This document shows positions 54,415-64,000 of a stretch of DNA of 64,000 bases, piece by piece. This stretch comes from Macrothele yani (lineage: Eukaryota > Arthropoda > Arachnida > Araneae > Macrothelidae). Every line of letters begins with the position of its first letter. The stretch's first letter is position 1. The stretch is from positions 47,563,336-47,627,335 of the forward strand of contig CM077006.1 in NCBI GenBank assembly GCA_039090855.1, read 5' to 3'. The position numbers and the translations under genes are program-made. The notes beneath the pieces were generated by a model. It did not search any database. It was not told the DNA's origin and saw only the letters and a program-made list of their open reading frames with translations.

Positions 54415-55139
54415 AAGCGTAAAAAAAAGTTCGATTAACTACCGCAAAACAGCAGAAAAGGATTTACAAATTTGGTTCCAACAATACACAGAAAGTTTCA
54501 GTAAAGGATTCATGATTACTGCTGGTTTCTCGTACGATGGGAAATTAAAGTTAAGAAAAGCTGAAAAGAATGTTAAAATCAATTCTACACATTACCAAAG
54601 TAATGTTTTAACTCTTATGTTTAAAGAGGAAATACCATTTCTTTATCCACAGAGCCTTCAAAGAGTAGAACTCCATCAGGATAAGCCTACTAGTCACGCA
54701 TCCAATCTCTAATTCTTAAGAAAATGAAAAAAGAGACGGAAATCAAGTCTATATCTTTTATTCATATTCCTTCAAAGTCTGCTGATGTGTCACCAATGGG
54801 CTAATGTGCCTTCGGGCTGCTAAAAGGAGAGCATTCTAAACGCAGACCTAAAACACTGACTATGTAAGGCAGTGGAAGAGGAGTGGAATAAACTACCACT
54901 ACCAATTTTAAGAAATGCCCTGTTATCTTGGAAATCTAGATGTAGGTTCATAGTTGAGAGAAATAGCTATCAGACAGAACATTTAAGAAAGAAATAATTT
55001 TATTTTAAACATTATTTATACTCATGGAAAATCGTTCTAAAAATGTGTGAACATTCTCTGTATTTAAATTTGTAGTTTTAAAATGTAATTAAGTAAATAA
55101 AAAAATGGAATTGTAAAAAAAAAGTTCCCGCTTTTGTAG

Positions 55140-55400
55140 TTGTATAAAACATTTTACATTTGCTTGATTAAAACACTTCTTCAATTACTTTACGGTTTTA
55201 GAAGTGAGGCGTACATTAATGAGTACATTCTCACAGAGAGAGCCGAGAATCTGCTTTAAGATTTGTATAGGAATACAGATGAAGCTGTAAATTAATTTCG
55301 TGCTTTAAAGAAACGTAATTACTCATCCTACAGGGATAAATAGATAATTACACCCTCAGCATCTTTCATGAAGCACCCAGCACCCTCACAAAAAGTCTCA
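55140..55400. repeat. Dispersed unit, right-hand copy
   Basis: ACATTTGCTTGATTAAAACA, CACAGAGAGAGCCGAGAATC and then a stretch up to the CA microsatellite match the units at 48385 and 48880. The latter part recurs at 62825-62990. Confidence 0.7.
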
Positions 55401-55414
55401 CTTGAGATTGTGTG

Positions 55415-55417
<3 letters not shown>

Positions 55418-55462
<45 letters not shown>

Positions 55463-55492
55463 CAAATGATGATGATGATGATGATGATGATA
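55418..55492. repeat. CA, TA and GAT microsatellites
   Basis: A (CA)n run is followed by a short (TA)n and then a (GAT)n. The last is in the orientation of a plus-strand RTE 3' end, so it may be the remnant of an earlier insertion. Confidence 0.9.
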
Positions 55493-58400
55493 TATCATCA
55501 TCATCATTGTCAACCATTATCAATCCACTGCTGGACGAAGGTCTCCCCAAGTTTCCTCCACAACGGTCTGTCTTGTGCCAGTCTCCTCCATGTCACTCCC
55601 GCATATTTACGAATTTCATCCACCCATCTCCCATGTGGTTGTTTTCTGGGTCTTTTCCTGTCCCTTGGAATCCAATCTAAAATTTCGGCTGTCCATCTAT
55701 GGTCTGTCCTTCTGGCAGTATGTCCAGCCCATTGCCATTTCAGGGATTTAACTCTGATCATGATGTCTTCCACTCTTGTCATTTTTCGGATCCACGAGTT
55801 TCTCTTCTTATCTCTCCTGGTTATACCAAGCATGCACCTCTCCATGCTTCTTTGAGTTGTCTGCAGCCTTTTGTATGTCTCTTTTAGTTAAAGTCCACGT
55901 CTCTGCAAGATACGCAAGCACTGGAAGGATGCATTGATCAAACACTTTTCTTTTAAGACATAATGGCATATTGCTCTTGAAAATTATGCTGTTTCTTCCA
56001 AAAGCTCTCCAGGCAAGTTTTGTACGCCTATTAATTTCTTCATCAATGTGACCCTCACTTGATATCTGCTGTCCAAGATAAACATACGTATCTGTTATCT
56101 CCAGTTTTTCTCCATCAATCGATAAATCTTCATTTCTTGTAAAAGCATTGAACATCACTTTTGTCTTCTGAAAGTTTATTTTTAATCCCACTTCTTTACT
56201 CTTGTCAGCAAGTTCCTGGATCATACTCTGCAGCTCTGATGGGGTAGTTGCAAAAATGACTACGTCATCAGCAAAGCGAAGGTGGGTTAGATAATCTCCA
56301 TTAATCTTTATCCCTTTGTTTTCCCAGTTCAGTGATTGAAACACATTTTCCAATGTGGCATTAAAGAGCTTCGGAGATATGGTGTCACCTTGTCTCACTC
56401 CCTTTACAATTTTTATGTGTGTTGTATTTTCAAACAGCCGAATCTTTGCACTTGCATTTTCATAGATGTTATTAATAATATTAATGTATGCATCTTCAAT
56501 ACCGCAGGATTTCAGAGCCGTAGTAACTGCTGATGGTTTCACCGAATCAAAGGCTTTTTCATAATCGATAAAAGCTATGCACAATGGAAGTTCATATTCC
56601 CTCGCTCTTTCAATTAGTTCTCTCAGTACGTGGATATGATCTATTGTGCTGTAGCCACTCCTGAATCCAGCTTGTTCTCTCGGTTGAGCCATGTCCAGTG
56701 TTACCTTCAAGCGGTGTGAAAGAACTTTAGTGAAGATTTTATAAACCACTGATAGGAGGCTGATAGGTCTGTAGTTCCTGAGATCCTCAATGCCACCTTT
56801 TTTATGTAGCAGGATCATTGTAGCAGTGTTCCAATCCTCAGGAATCTTCCCTTCATTAAGGCATCGAGTGAAAATTTGAGCGAGTACTGTTTCAATTTCT
56901 CCACTTGCTTCTTGTATGATGTCTATAGTAATTCCATCTTCTCCTGGAGCTTTCCCCCGCTTCATGTTCTTGATTGCATGAGCAACTTCTGCTGGGAGTA
57001 CTGGAAGAACTCTGGTACCTTTCATGATGTCTGGAGTACATGTATCATCCCTTTCATATAATTTGGAGTAGAAATCTTTCACTCTTGTCAAAATTTCGCC
57101 TCTATTTCTTGTTACAGAACCATCTTCTTTTCTCAGAGCCATAATCTGTTTTCTTCCCTTACTGAGATGTCCCTTTGCTATCTTAAGGCTTTGGTTGTTT
57201 TCAATTGCTTTCCTCACTAGCTCACAGTTGAATTTCCTTACGTCTTCAGTGATACTTTTTCGTGCTGTCTTGCATAGCTCTATATATTCCACTTTGGAAG
57301 TCACATCTTCTTTAGTTGTCCTCATCTCTCTTCTTTTTTGCATCAACATTTTGGTTTTTCCTGATAATTTGTTCACATGCAACTTGTTCTTAGACCCAGC
57401 TAATTTTGTTGCTGTTTCCATAAGAGCTTTGGTTACTTTTCTGTTAACTTCCGAAATATCCACTTCTTCCGATGTTAGGCCTTCGAAAGCAGAGAATCTG
57501 TTCTTCAGTTCCAACTTGAAAGTATTATGGTGTTTTTTAAGGTTGGTTATGTCAATACATTTTGTTTGTCTTATGAGCTTGCCACGTTCCAGTTTAGTGT
57601 TGAGGTGCATCTTACATCTCACCAATCTATGGTCACTACCTGTGTTGAACTTGTTCAGCACACTGCAGTCTTCGACGACGAATTTTTTGTTACACATAAT
57701 AAAATCAATTTCACTTGTCGTCCCAATTGGATGTCTCCATGTCCATTTCCTATGTGGCTTTTTCTTGAAAAAGGAGTTCAAGATGAAAAACCCTTCTGCC
57801 TCTGCAAACTCAACGAGAGTATTTCCACGCTGGTTTCTGTTGCCGTGACCGAATTTACCTACTGAAGTTTCATTCTGTTGCCGGTGCCCTATTTTTGCAT
57901 TGAAATCTCCCATAATTATCTTCAAGTGCTGCTTACCTTTATTATTTAGATGACGAATTTCCTCATAAAATTCTTCAATTTCTTCTTCAGGATGACTTGT
58001 GGTGGGTGCATAAGTTTGAATAATCTGAGCCTGGTATCTTCTCGATAGTTGGATAACGAGTCGTGCAGCTCTGTCAGAGGAACTTTCAACTTCTACCACT
58101 TTATCCTTCAGTTTCTTGTTTATTATAAATCCAACACCACTAGTCCTGCCAGTATCTGTCCCACGATAATAGAAGAGATGTCCACTTTTCAGTTCAATGA
58201 GATCTTCTCCTTTTCTCCTTACCTCACTTAGCCCCACGATGTCCCACTTGATCCTTTGTAGTTCCTCTTCCAATTCAAGAAGCCTTGACTCAGAAGATAG
58301 GGAGCGTCCGTTATAGGTAGCCAAGGTCAGCATCAAATGGCAGCCTAGTCCGGTCCTCCGGGGATTCTTAGCACCCTCTGCCTTCATGTCGCACTGGCCG

Positions 58401-58665
58401 CTGCCTTGGCCAGGTACATTCCAGCTGCCGGAGACTGAGGACCAAGATTTAAGTTGTAGAGTCATTTTGGAGGTGTTTGGCCATAACTCACCACGCTGGC
58501 CAAGCGGGTTGGTGAGTGTGGGATAGCATTTCCTCTAATCCCGATTTTATAGTTATACCGCTATTGGCGGTCGTCAGAGCCCCTTTAGTGGGAACAGGAT
58601 GTACCACGAGAAGGCGGGGTTGACATTTGTCAAGGAGAGGCTGTGATGTTACGCATCACCTGACC
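55493..58665 (-). mobile_element. RTE-clade retrotransposon, copy 4 (near full length)
   Basis: It ends in an ATC microsatellite at left. It starts GGTCAGGTGATGCG at 58665, lacking only about nine bases of the usual 5' end. No target duplication is visible, because another RTE copy adjoins its 5' end. Confidence 0.92.
55510..58465 (-). pseudogene. RTE endonuclease/reverse transcriptase, one frameshift
   Basis: It is open from the ATG at 58465 for 885 codons, covering the endonuclease, linker and reverse transcriptase with FADD. An extra base in the T-run near 55871 (CAGCCTTTTG against CAGCCTTTG in the intact copy) shifts the frame. The remaining C-terminal part is open in another frame at 55510-55845. 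Apart from that one base it is close to the intact copy. Confidence 0.92.
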
Positions 58666-58668
58666 ATG

Positions 58669-60144
58669 AAGTACATGAAGCGGGGAAAAGCTCCAGGAGA
58701 AGATGGGATTACTGTAGACATCATACAAGAAGCAAGTGGAGAAATCGAAACAGTACTCGCCCAAATTTTCACTCGATGCCTTAATTAAGGAAAAATTCCT
58801 GAGGATTGGAACAACGCTACAATGATCTTGCTACATAAAAAAGGTGACATTGAGGATCTCAGGAACTACAGACCTATCAGCCTCCTATCAGTGGTTTATA
58901 AAATCTTCACTAAAGTTCTTTCACACCGCTTGAAGGTGACACTGGACATGGCTCAACCGAGAGAACAAGCTGGATTCAGGAGTGGCTACAGCACAATAGA
59001 TCATATCCACGTACTGAGAGAACTAATTGAAAGAGCGAGGGAATATGAACTTCCATTGTGCATGGCTTTTATCGATTATGAAAAAGCCTTTGATTCGGTG
59101 AAGCCATCAGCAGTTGCAATGGCTCTGAAATCCTGCGGTATTGAAGATGCATACATGAATATTATTAATAACATCTATGAAAATGCAAGTGCAAAGATTC
59201 GGCTGTTTGAAAATACAACACACATAAAAATTGGAAAAGGAGTGAGACAAGGTGACACCATATCTCCGAAGCTCTTTAATGCCATATTGGAAAATGTCTA
59301 TCAATCACTGAACCGGGAAAACAAAGGGATAAAGATTAATGGAGATTATCTAACCCACCTTCGTTTTGCTGATGACATAGTCATTTTTGCAACTACCCCA
59401 TCAGAGCTACAGAGTATGATCCAGGAACTTGCTGACAAGAGTAAAAAAGTGGGATTAAAAATGAACTTTCAGAAGACAAAAGTGATGTACAATGCTTTTA
59501 CAGGAAATGAAGATTTATCGATTGATGGAGAAAAGCTGGAGATAACAGACACGTACGTTTATCTTGGACAGCAGATATCAAGTGAGGGTCACATTGATGA
59601 AGAAATTAATCTGCGTACAAAACTTGCCTGGAGAGCTTTTGGAAGAAACAGCATAATTTTCAAGAGCAATATGCCATTATGTCTTAAAAGAAAAGTGTTT
59701 GATCAATGCATCCTTCCAGTGCTTACGTATGTTGCAGAGACGTGGACCTTAGCTAAAAAAGACATACAAAGGCTGCAGACAACTCAAAGAAGCATGGAGA
59801 GGTGCATGCTTGGTGTAACCAGGAGAGATAAGAAGAGGAACACGTGGATCCGAAAAATGACAAGAGTGGAAGACATCATGATCAGAGTTAAATCCCTGAA
59901 ATGGCAGTGGGCTGGACATACTGCCAGAAGAACAGACCATCGATGGACAGCCGAAATTTTAGATTGGATTCCAAGGGACAGGAAAAGACCCAGAAGAAGA
60001 CCACATGGAAGATGGGTGGATGAAATTCGAAAGTATGCGGGAGGGACATGGAGGAGACTGGCACAAGACAGACCGTTGTGGAGGAAACTTGGGGAGACCT
60101 TCGTCCAGCAGTGGATTGATAATGGTTGACAATGATGATGATGA

Positions 60145-60150
<6 letters not shown>
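58669..60150 (+). mobile_element. RTE-clade retrotransposon, copy 5 (5'-truncated)
   Basis: It begins within the reverse transcriptase at the point matching residue 501 of the intact protein and runs to a GAT microsatellite. Its truncated 5' end touches the 5' end of copy 4, giving a head-to-head pair. Confidence 0.9.
58674..60129 (+). pseudogene. RTE reverse transcriptase, truncated, one stop
   Basis: The frame holds KAPGEDGI near 58686, a stop (TAA in TGCCTTAATTAAGG, near 58783), and then an open frame from 58822 with AFIDYEKAFDSV, RQGDTISP and FADD to the natural stop at 60129. The endonuclease and linker are absent. A second change of the AAGACA-type region is not evident. Confidence 0.88.
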
Positions 60151-60178
<28 letters not shown>

Positions 60179-60179
60179 C

Positions 60180-60585
60180 ACTCCAATAACTAATATTGAC
60201 TTGATTGGTTATCTAGAGTCTAAATACCTGGAATAGTGTTATATTGTCGTAATATATCTCTGATTTGATCTACAATGATATTAGTGAATTTTGTTGTTTG
60301 CTTGCTTTTTTATAACTTCTTAGCTTTTATTATTTCATTGACCTCGGGAACACACGGGTGGCTTTCATCATTTTGCCTATACCCGTATGAATAAGTCACC
60401 AGGGCTAGTGTTCCGCTGAAGAGATTGGCCCTATAATTTATTCCTTATACTTATTGTATTATTTACCTTATTATTTTTTATTTCATCTTGGATTAAGCAT
60501 TCTACAGCTATAGAATGTACATGCCTTTCCAGGCTTCTTGTTCTGTTCTGTGTGATTTTCAATGATTTGCAATACTTTATATATA
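60180..60585. other. No recognised feature
   Basis: It lies between two RTE copies. No coding or repeat match is visible. Confidence 0.4.
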
Positions 60586-62591
60586 TCATCATCATCATCA
60601 TTGTCAACCATTATCAATCCACTGCTGGATGAAGGTCTCCCCAAGTTTCCTCCACAACGGTCTGTCTTGTGCCAGTCTCCTCCATGTCCCCCCTGCATAC
60701 TTTCGAATTTCATCCACCCATCTCCCATGTGGTCTTCTTCTGGGTCTTTTCCTGTCCCTTGGAATCCAATCTAAAATTTCGGCTGTCCATCGATGATCTG
60801 TCCTTCTGGCAGTATGTCCAGCCCATTGCCATTTCAGGGATTTAACTCTGATCATGATGTCTTCCACTCTTGTCATTTTTCGGATCCACGAGTTCCTCTT
60901 CTTATCTCTCCTGGTTACACCAAGCATGCACCTCTCCATGCTTCTTTGAGTTGTCTGCAGCCTTTGTATGTCTCTTTTAGTTAAGGTCCACGTCTCTGCA
61001 CCATACGTAAGCACTGGAAGGATGCATTGATCAAACACTTTTCTTTTAAGACATAATGGCATATTGCTCTTGAAAATTATGCTGTTTCTTCCAAAAGCTC
61101 TCCAGGCAAGTTTTGTACGCCGATTAATTTCTTCATCAATGTGACCCTCACTTGATATCTGCTGTCCAAGATAAATGTACGTGTCTGTTATCTCCAGCTT
61201 TTCTCCATCAATCGATAAATCTTCATTTCTTGTAAAAGCATTGAACATCACTTTTGTCTTCTGAAAGTTCATTTTTAATCCCACTTCTTTACTCTTGTCA
61301 GCAAGTTCCTGGATCATACTCTGCAGCTCTGATGGGCTAGTTGCAAAAATGACTATGTCATCAGCAAAACGAAGGTGGGTTAGATAATCTCCATTAATCT
61401 TTATCCCCTTGTTTTCACAGCTCAGTGACTGAAAAACACCCTCCAATGTGGCATTAAAGAGCTTCGGAGATATGGTGTCACCTTGTCTCACTGCCTTTCC
61501 AATTTTTATGTGTGTTGTATTTTCAAACAGCCTAATCTTTGCACTTGCATTTTCATAGATGTTATTAATAATATTAATGTATGCATCTTCAATACCGCAG
61601 GTTTTCAGAGCCATTGTAACTGCTGATGGTTTCACCGAATCAAAGGCTTTTTCATAATCGATAAAAGCCATGCACAATGGAAGTTCATATTCCCTCGCTC
61701 TTTCAATTAGTTCTCTCAGTACGTGGATATGATCTATTGTGCTGTAGCCACTCCTGAATCCAGCTTGTTCTCTCGGTTGAGCCATGTCCAGTGTTACCTT
61801 CAAGCGGTGTGAAAGAACTTTAGTGAAGATTTTATAAACTACTGATAGGAGGCTGATAGGTCTGTAGTTTCCGAGATCCTCAATGTCACCTTTCTTATGT
61901 AGCAGGATCATCGTAGCGGTGTTCCAATCCTCAGGAATCTTGCCTTCATTAAGGCATCGAGTGAAAATTTGGGAGAGTACTGTTTCGATTTCTCCACTTG
62001 CTTCTTGTATGATGTCTACAGTAATTCCATCTTCTCCTGGAGCTTTTCCCCGCTTCATGTTCTTGATTGCATGTGCAACTTCTGCTGGAAGGACTGGAGG
62101 AACTCTGGTGCTGGTATCTTTCATGATGTCTGGAGTACATGTATCATCCCTTTCATATAATATGGAGTAGAAATCTTTCACTCTTGTCAAAATTTCGCCT
62201 CTATTTCTTGTTACAGAACCATCTTCTTTTCTCAGTGCCATAATCTGTTTTCTTCCCTTACTGAGATGTCCCTTTGCTATCTTTAGGCTTTGGTTGTTTT
62301 CAATTGCTTTCCTCACTAGTTCACAGTTGAATTTTCTTACGTCTTCAGTGATACTTTTTCGTACTGTCTTGCATAGCTCTATATATTCCACTTTGGAAGT
62401 CACATCTTCTTTAGTTGTCCTCATCTCTCTTCTTTTTTGCATCAACATTTTCGTTTTTCCTGATAATTTATTTACATGCAACTTGTTCTTAGACCCAGCT
62501 AATTTTGTTGCTGTTTCCATAAGAGCTTTGGTTACTTTTCTGTTAACTTCAGAGATGTCCACTTCTTCTGATGTTAGGCCTTCTAAAGCAT
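60586..62591 (-). mobile_element. RTE-clade retrotransposon, copy 6 (5'-truncated)
   Basis: The 3' end is an ATC microsatellite at left and the 5' truncation falls in the linker. TTTATATATAT occurs on both sides (about 60576-60586 and from 62589), a possible duplication in simple-sequence context. Confidence 0.88.
60604..62562 (-). CDS. RTE reverse transcriptase, N-truncated but open (652 aa)
   Basis: An unbroken frame runs from the linker (matching residue 334 of the intact 984-aa protein) to the natural stop, so it contains the whole reverse transcriptase and C-terminal region, with AFIDYEKAFD, RQGDTISP and FADD. It lacks the endonuclease and could not make the first nick itself. The ATG used at 62562 is simply the first in frame and has no special support. 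Expression is unlikely, since the element's 5' end is missing. Confidence 0.85.
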   Translation of the reverse strand: MDISEVNRKVTKALMETATKLAGSKNKLHVNKLSGKTKMLMQKRREMRTTKEDVTSKVEYIELCKTVRKSITEDVRKFNCELVRKAIENNQSLKIAKGHLSKGRKQIMALRKEDGSVTRNRGEILTRVKDFYSILYERDDTCTPDIMKDTSTRVPPVLPAEVAHAIKNMKRGKAPGEDGITVDIIQEASGEIETVLSQIFTRCLNEGKIPEDWNTATMILLHKKGDIEDLGNYRPISLLSVVYKIFTKVLSHRLKVTLDMAQPREQAGFRSGYSTIDHIHVLRELIERAREYELPLCMAFIDYEKAFDSVKPSAVTMALKTCGIEDAYINIINNIYENASAKIRLFENTTHIKIGKAVRQGDTISPKLFNATLEGVFQSLSCENKGIKINGDYLTHLRFADDIVIFATSPSELQSMIQELADKSKEVGLKMNFQKTKVMFNAFTRNEDLSIDGEKLEITDTYIYLGQQISSEGHIDEEINRRTKLAWRAFGRNSIIFKSNMPLCLKRKVFDQCILPVLTYGAETWTLTKRDIQRLQTTQRSMERCMLGVTRRDKKRNSWIRKMTRVEDIMIRVKSLKWQWAGHTARRTDHRWTAEILDWIPRDRKRPRRRPHGRWVDEIRKYAGGTWRRLAQDRPLWRKLGETFIQQWIDNG

Positions 62592-62700
62592 TTATATATA
62601 TATATATATATACGGCTGGCTTTATCTATCTTAGATAGATAGATACAGATATAGATATAGATATATAAATATGATATAGATATATATAAATATCCATTCA
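62592..62700. repeat. TA and GATA-type microsatellite
   Basis: A (TA)n run at the truncation point of copy 6 is followed by ATAGAT-type repeats. Confidence 0.9.
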
Positions 62701-62824
62701 CGATATATACCTCCTCACGAATACAAACAAACAAACAAAGACATCAAAAATGAAAAAAACATGAAGAAATATTTTGTAGGTCAGTAGCCGGGAACCTCCC
62801 TTCAAGGAAAGACATCCCCGACCA

Positions 62825-62990
62825 CTGACCAATACAGATGAAGCAGTAAATTAATTTCGTGCTTTAAAGAAACGTAATTACTCATCCTACAGGGATAAAT
62901 AGATAATTACACCCTCAGCATCCCTCATGAAGCACACAGCACCCCTCATAAAAAGTCTCAACACTTGAGATTGTGTAATACACACACATA
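62825..62990. repeat. Second copy of the 55.3-kb flank repeat
   Basis: It matches the region before the CA microsatellite at 55260-55420 over about 150 bp, including GATAAATAGATAATTACACC. A CA microsatellite follows both. Confidence 0.85.
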
Positions 62991-62998
62991 TACACACA

Positions 62999-63029
<31 letters not shown>

Positions 63030-63123
63030 GGCTGGCTCTATCTATCTGTCTATGATAGATAGATAGATACAGATATATATATATATATATATATATATCT
63101 ATCTGTCTATGATAGATAGATAG

Positions 63124-63165
<42 letters not shown>

Positions 63166-63170
63166 TTAAG
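62990..63170. repeat. CA, TA and GATA microsatellites
   Basis: Repeated TA blocks alternate with TCTATCTGTC and GATAGATAGATA blocks, which are complementary and can pair. Confidence 0.9.
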
Positions 63171-64000
63171 AGCAAAACTGAAGACTAAGGAAAAAATTTT
63201 AGAATTTAACACGAAGGGTGCAAAATAACCTGAAAATCAAAACGCGCAACGCAGCAGTTTTGAAAATTCAGAATTCACATTCTATAAAGAAGAAACCTAA
63301 GCAAAAAAATACATATATAATTTTGACTCACACCTAGTACAACATAGAAAAGGTTATGTATCTACCTGTGTGAGTAAAAGGAGAAAAGATAAAAAAATAA
63401 AATAAAACAACTGAATGTAGAAGGTGTCGAGAATACTGAGCCTTGGCTTTATCAAGGACCAGCAAAAACTCTGAATTTTCTCACTTCTACAAAGACCTAG
63501 TTGGAAATGGGTTTCTGCAAGGCCATAGATGCAAGTAACATTCCCACCTAAAATAGTTTAAAAAATATATATATAAGTCATGTCCTCCGTAGAGTAGCAT
63601 GACCTAGCACTAGTTAACAATTTCGCTTGCATCCATTAACCTTCATGGCCCGACCCATGCTCTTCATCTGTTACTATTAAACAGAGAGAAGAAGATTAAA
63701 GAGAACTCAAGCTGTGAGAGTGACATAATAAATAGAAATGATTTTCAGCTATAACGAAATTCCAAGTTCGTTTGAGAGAGAATTTAAACCTGAAAAACAA
63801 TGCAAAAGAAATCCAAATTTTACATTGCAATTAAAAAAGGAAATGTTAATTTATAACGAACAGATTTTTGAAAGAAAACTTGAGTCTAAAACCCCTACTC
63901 TACAACTTATGACAGCACGAAAACGAGAATAAGTTAAAGATAATAATTAACTAAAGAAAACTTTGTGAAAGTTATATACCTTAAACAGTTAGTTGCAATA
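63171..64000. other. No recognised feature
   Basis: One short open frame (63738-63932, plus strand, 64 aa, basic) has no recognisable family. The rest is AT-rich. Confidence 0.35.

Larger units (their letters stand above)
49250..54998 (+). pseudogene. mariner-like transposase, split and broken
   Basis: The left part (to 49800) includes a helix-turn-helix segment (ERAIAKSLKISVSTVNKVIN, near 49562-49621) and FIVNIDETWIYLNDCN near 49732-49782 with the first catalytic Asp. The right part resumes near 54415 and has SFSKGFMITAGFSYDGK (near 54493-54543) and KINSTHYQSNVLTLMFKEEIPFLYP (54578-54650). QDKPTSHASN (near 54680), in the place of the second Asp block, follows. EEEWNKLPLPILRNALLSW lies near 54875-54930. 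Stops and frame changes are present in both parts. Confidence 0.82.
49145..55060 (+). mobile_element. mariner-like element, TA-flanked, split by Penelope and other repeats
   Basis: CTGGGGATGTTCGCACAT at the left and CAGAGAATGTTCACACAT on the minus strand at the right are inverted ends of about 28 bp, continuing TTTTAGAACG on both. TA flanks both (49143-49144, 55061-55062). After the Penelope element (49801-53915) and a further insert (about 53930-54410) are removed, about 1.3 kb remains, a normal mariner length. Confidence 0.88.

Noticed and set aside
55493..60150. Twin-priming inversion of one RTE transcript
   Set aside because: Both halves contain the same 3' region of the element, which one transcript cannot supply.
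62549..63129. Tyr/Ile-rich frames in TA and GATA repeats
   Set aside because: They are microsatellite artefacts.

Overview
This window reads as repeat-rich eukaryotic (metazoan) nuclear DNA. I find no recognisable host protein-coding gene, rRNA, decoding tRNA or CRISPR array. Almost every feature I can support is a transposable element, a fragment of one, or a tandem repeat. The mixture (RTE-clade retrotransposons, Penelope-like elements, hAT, Tc1/mariner, piggyBac-like and Helitron DNA elements, tRNA-headed SINEs) points to an invertebrate. An arthropod, perhaps a chelicerate, is my best guess, but that is inference only.

Layout. About 1-8.4 kb: an RTE copy on the minus strand, a MITE with a perfect 8-bp target duplication, a satellite block and SINEs. 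8.47-12.86 kb: a hAT element whose transposase gene is split by a small LTR element. 13.3-17.8 kb: two nested hAT-type non-autonomous elements, two more copies of the small LTR element, and SINEs. 18.7-25.4 kb: a higher-order satellite, then a second hAT gene split by an RTE copy with an intact 984-residue ORF and by a SINE. 27.2-29.5 kb: a large foldback built of inverted arrays of a ~137-bp unit. 29.9-34.7 kb: a piggyBac-like shell with a Tc1 relic inside, a mariner relic, and a Tc1-type element inside a hAT fragment. 35.3-36.6 kb: nine tandem tRNA-like modules inside one LTR. 38.5-44.5 kb: a TA-flanked element carrying an RTE copy, then another Tc1 relic. 44.9-48.3 kb: a Helitron end and an eroded reverse transcriptase. 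49.1-55.1 kb: a mariner-like element split by a Penelope-like element, itself split by the small LTR element. 55.5-62.6 kb: three more RTE copies, two of them head to head.

The most interesting system is a family of miniature non-autonomous LTR retrotransposons (TRIM-like). They have LTRs of about 160-206 bp (179-180 bp in the best copies), an internal region of about 125-240 bp with a primer-binding site and polypurine tract, and 4-bp target duplications that are exact in three insertions. Every LTR carries a tRNA-like sequence with intact Pol III A and B boxes. The same LTR leader is joined to two unrelated tRNA-like modules in different copies. One LTR has amplified leader plus tRNA-like unit nine times. 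Plant Cassandra elements, whose LTRs carry a 5S rRNA gene, are the nearest analogue I know of.

The insertions can be ordered because several interrupt others at exact duplications: mariner, then Penelope, then TRIM; and hAT, then RTE or SINE. Apart from the RTE ORF at 20948-23902 and the 5'-truncated one at 60604-62562, the coding regions are broken.
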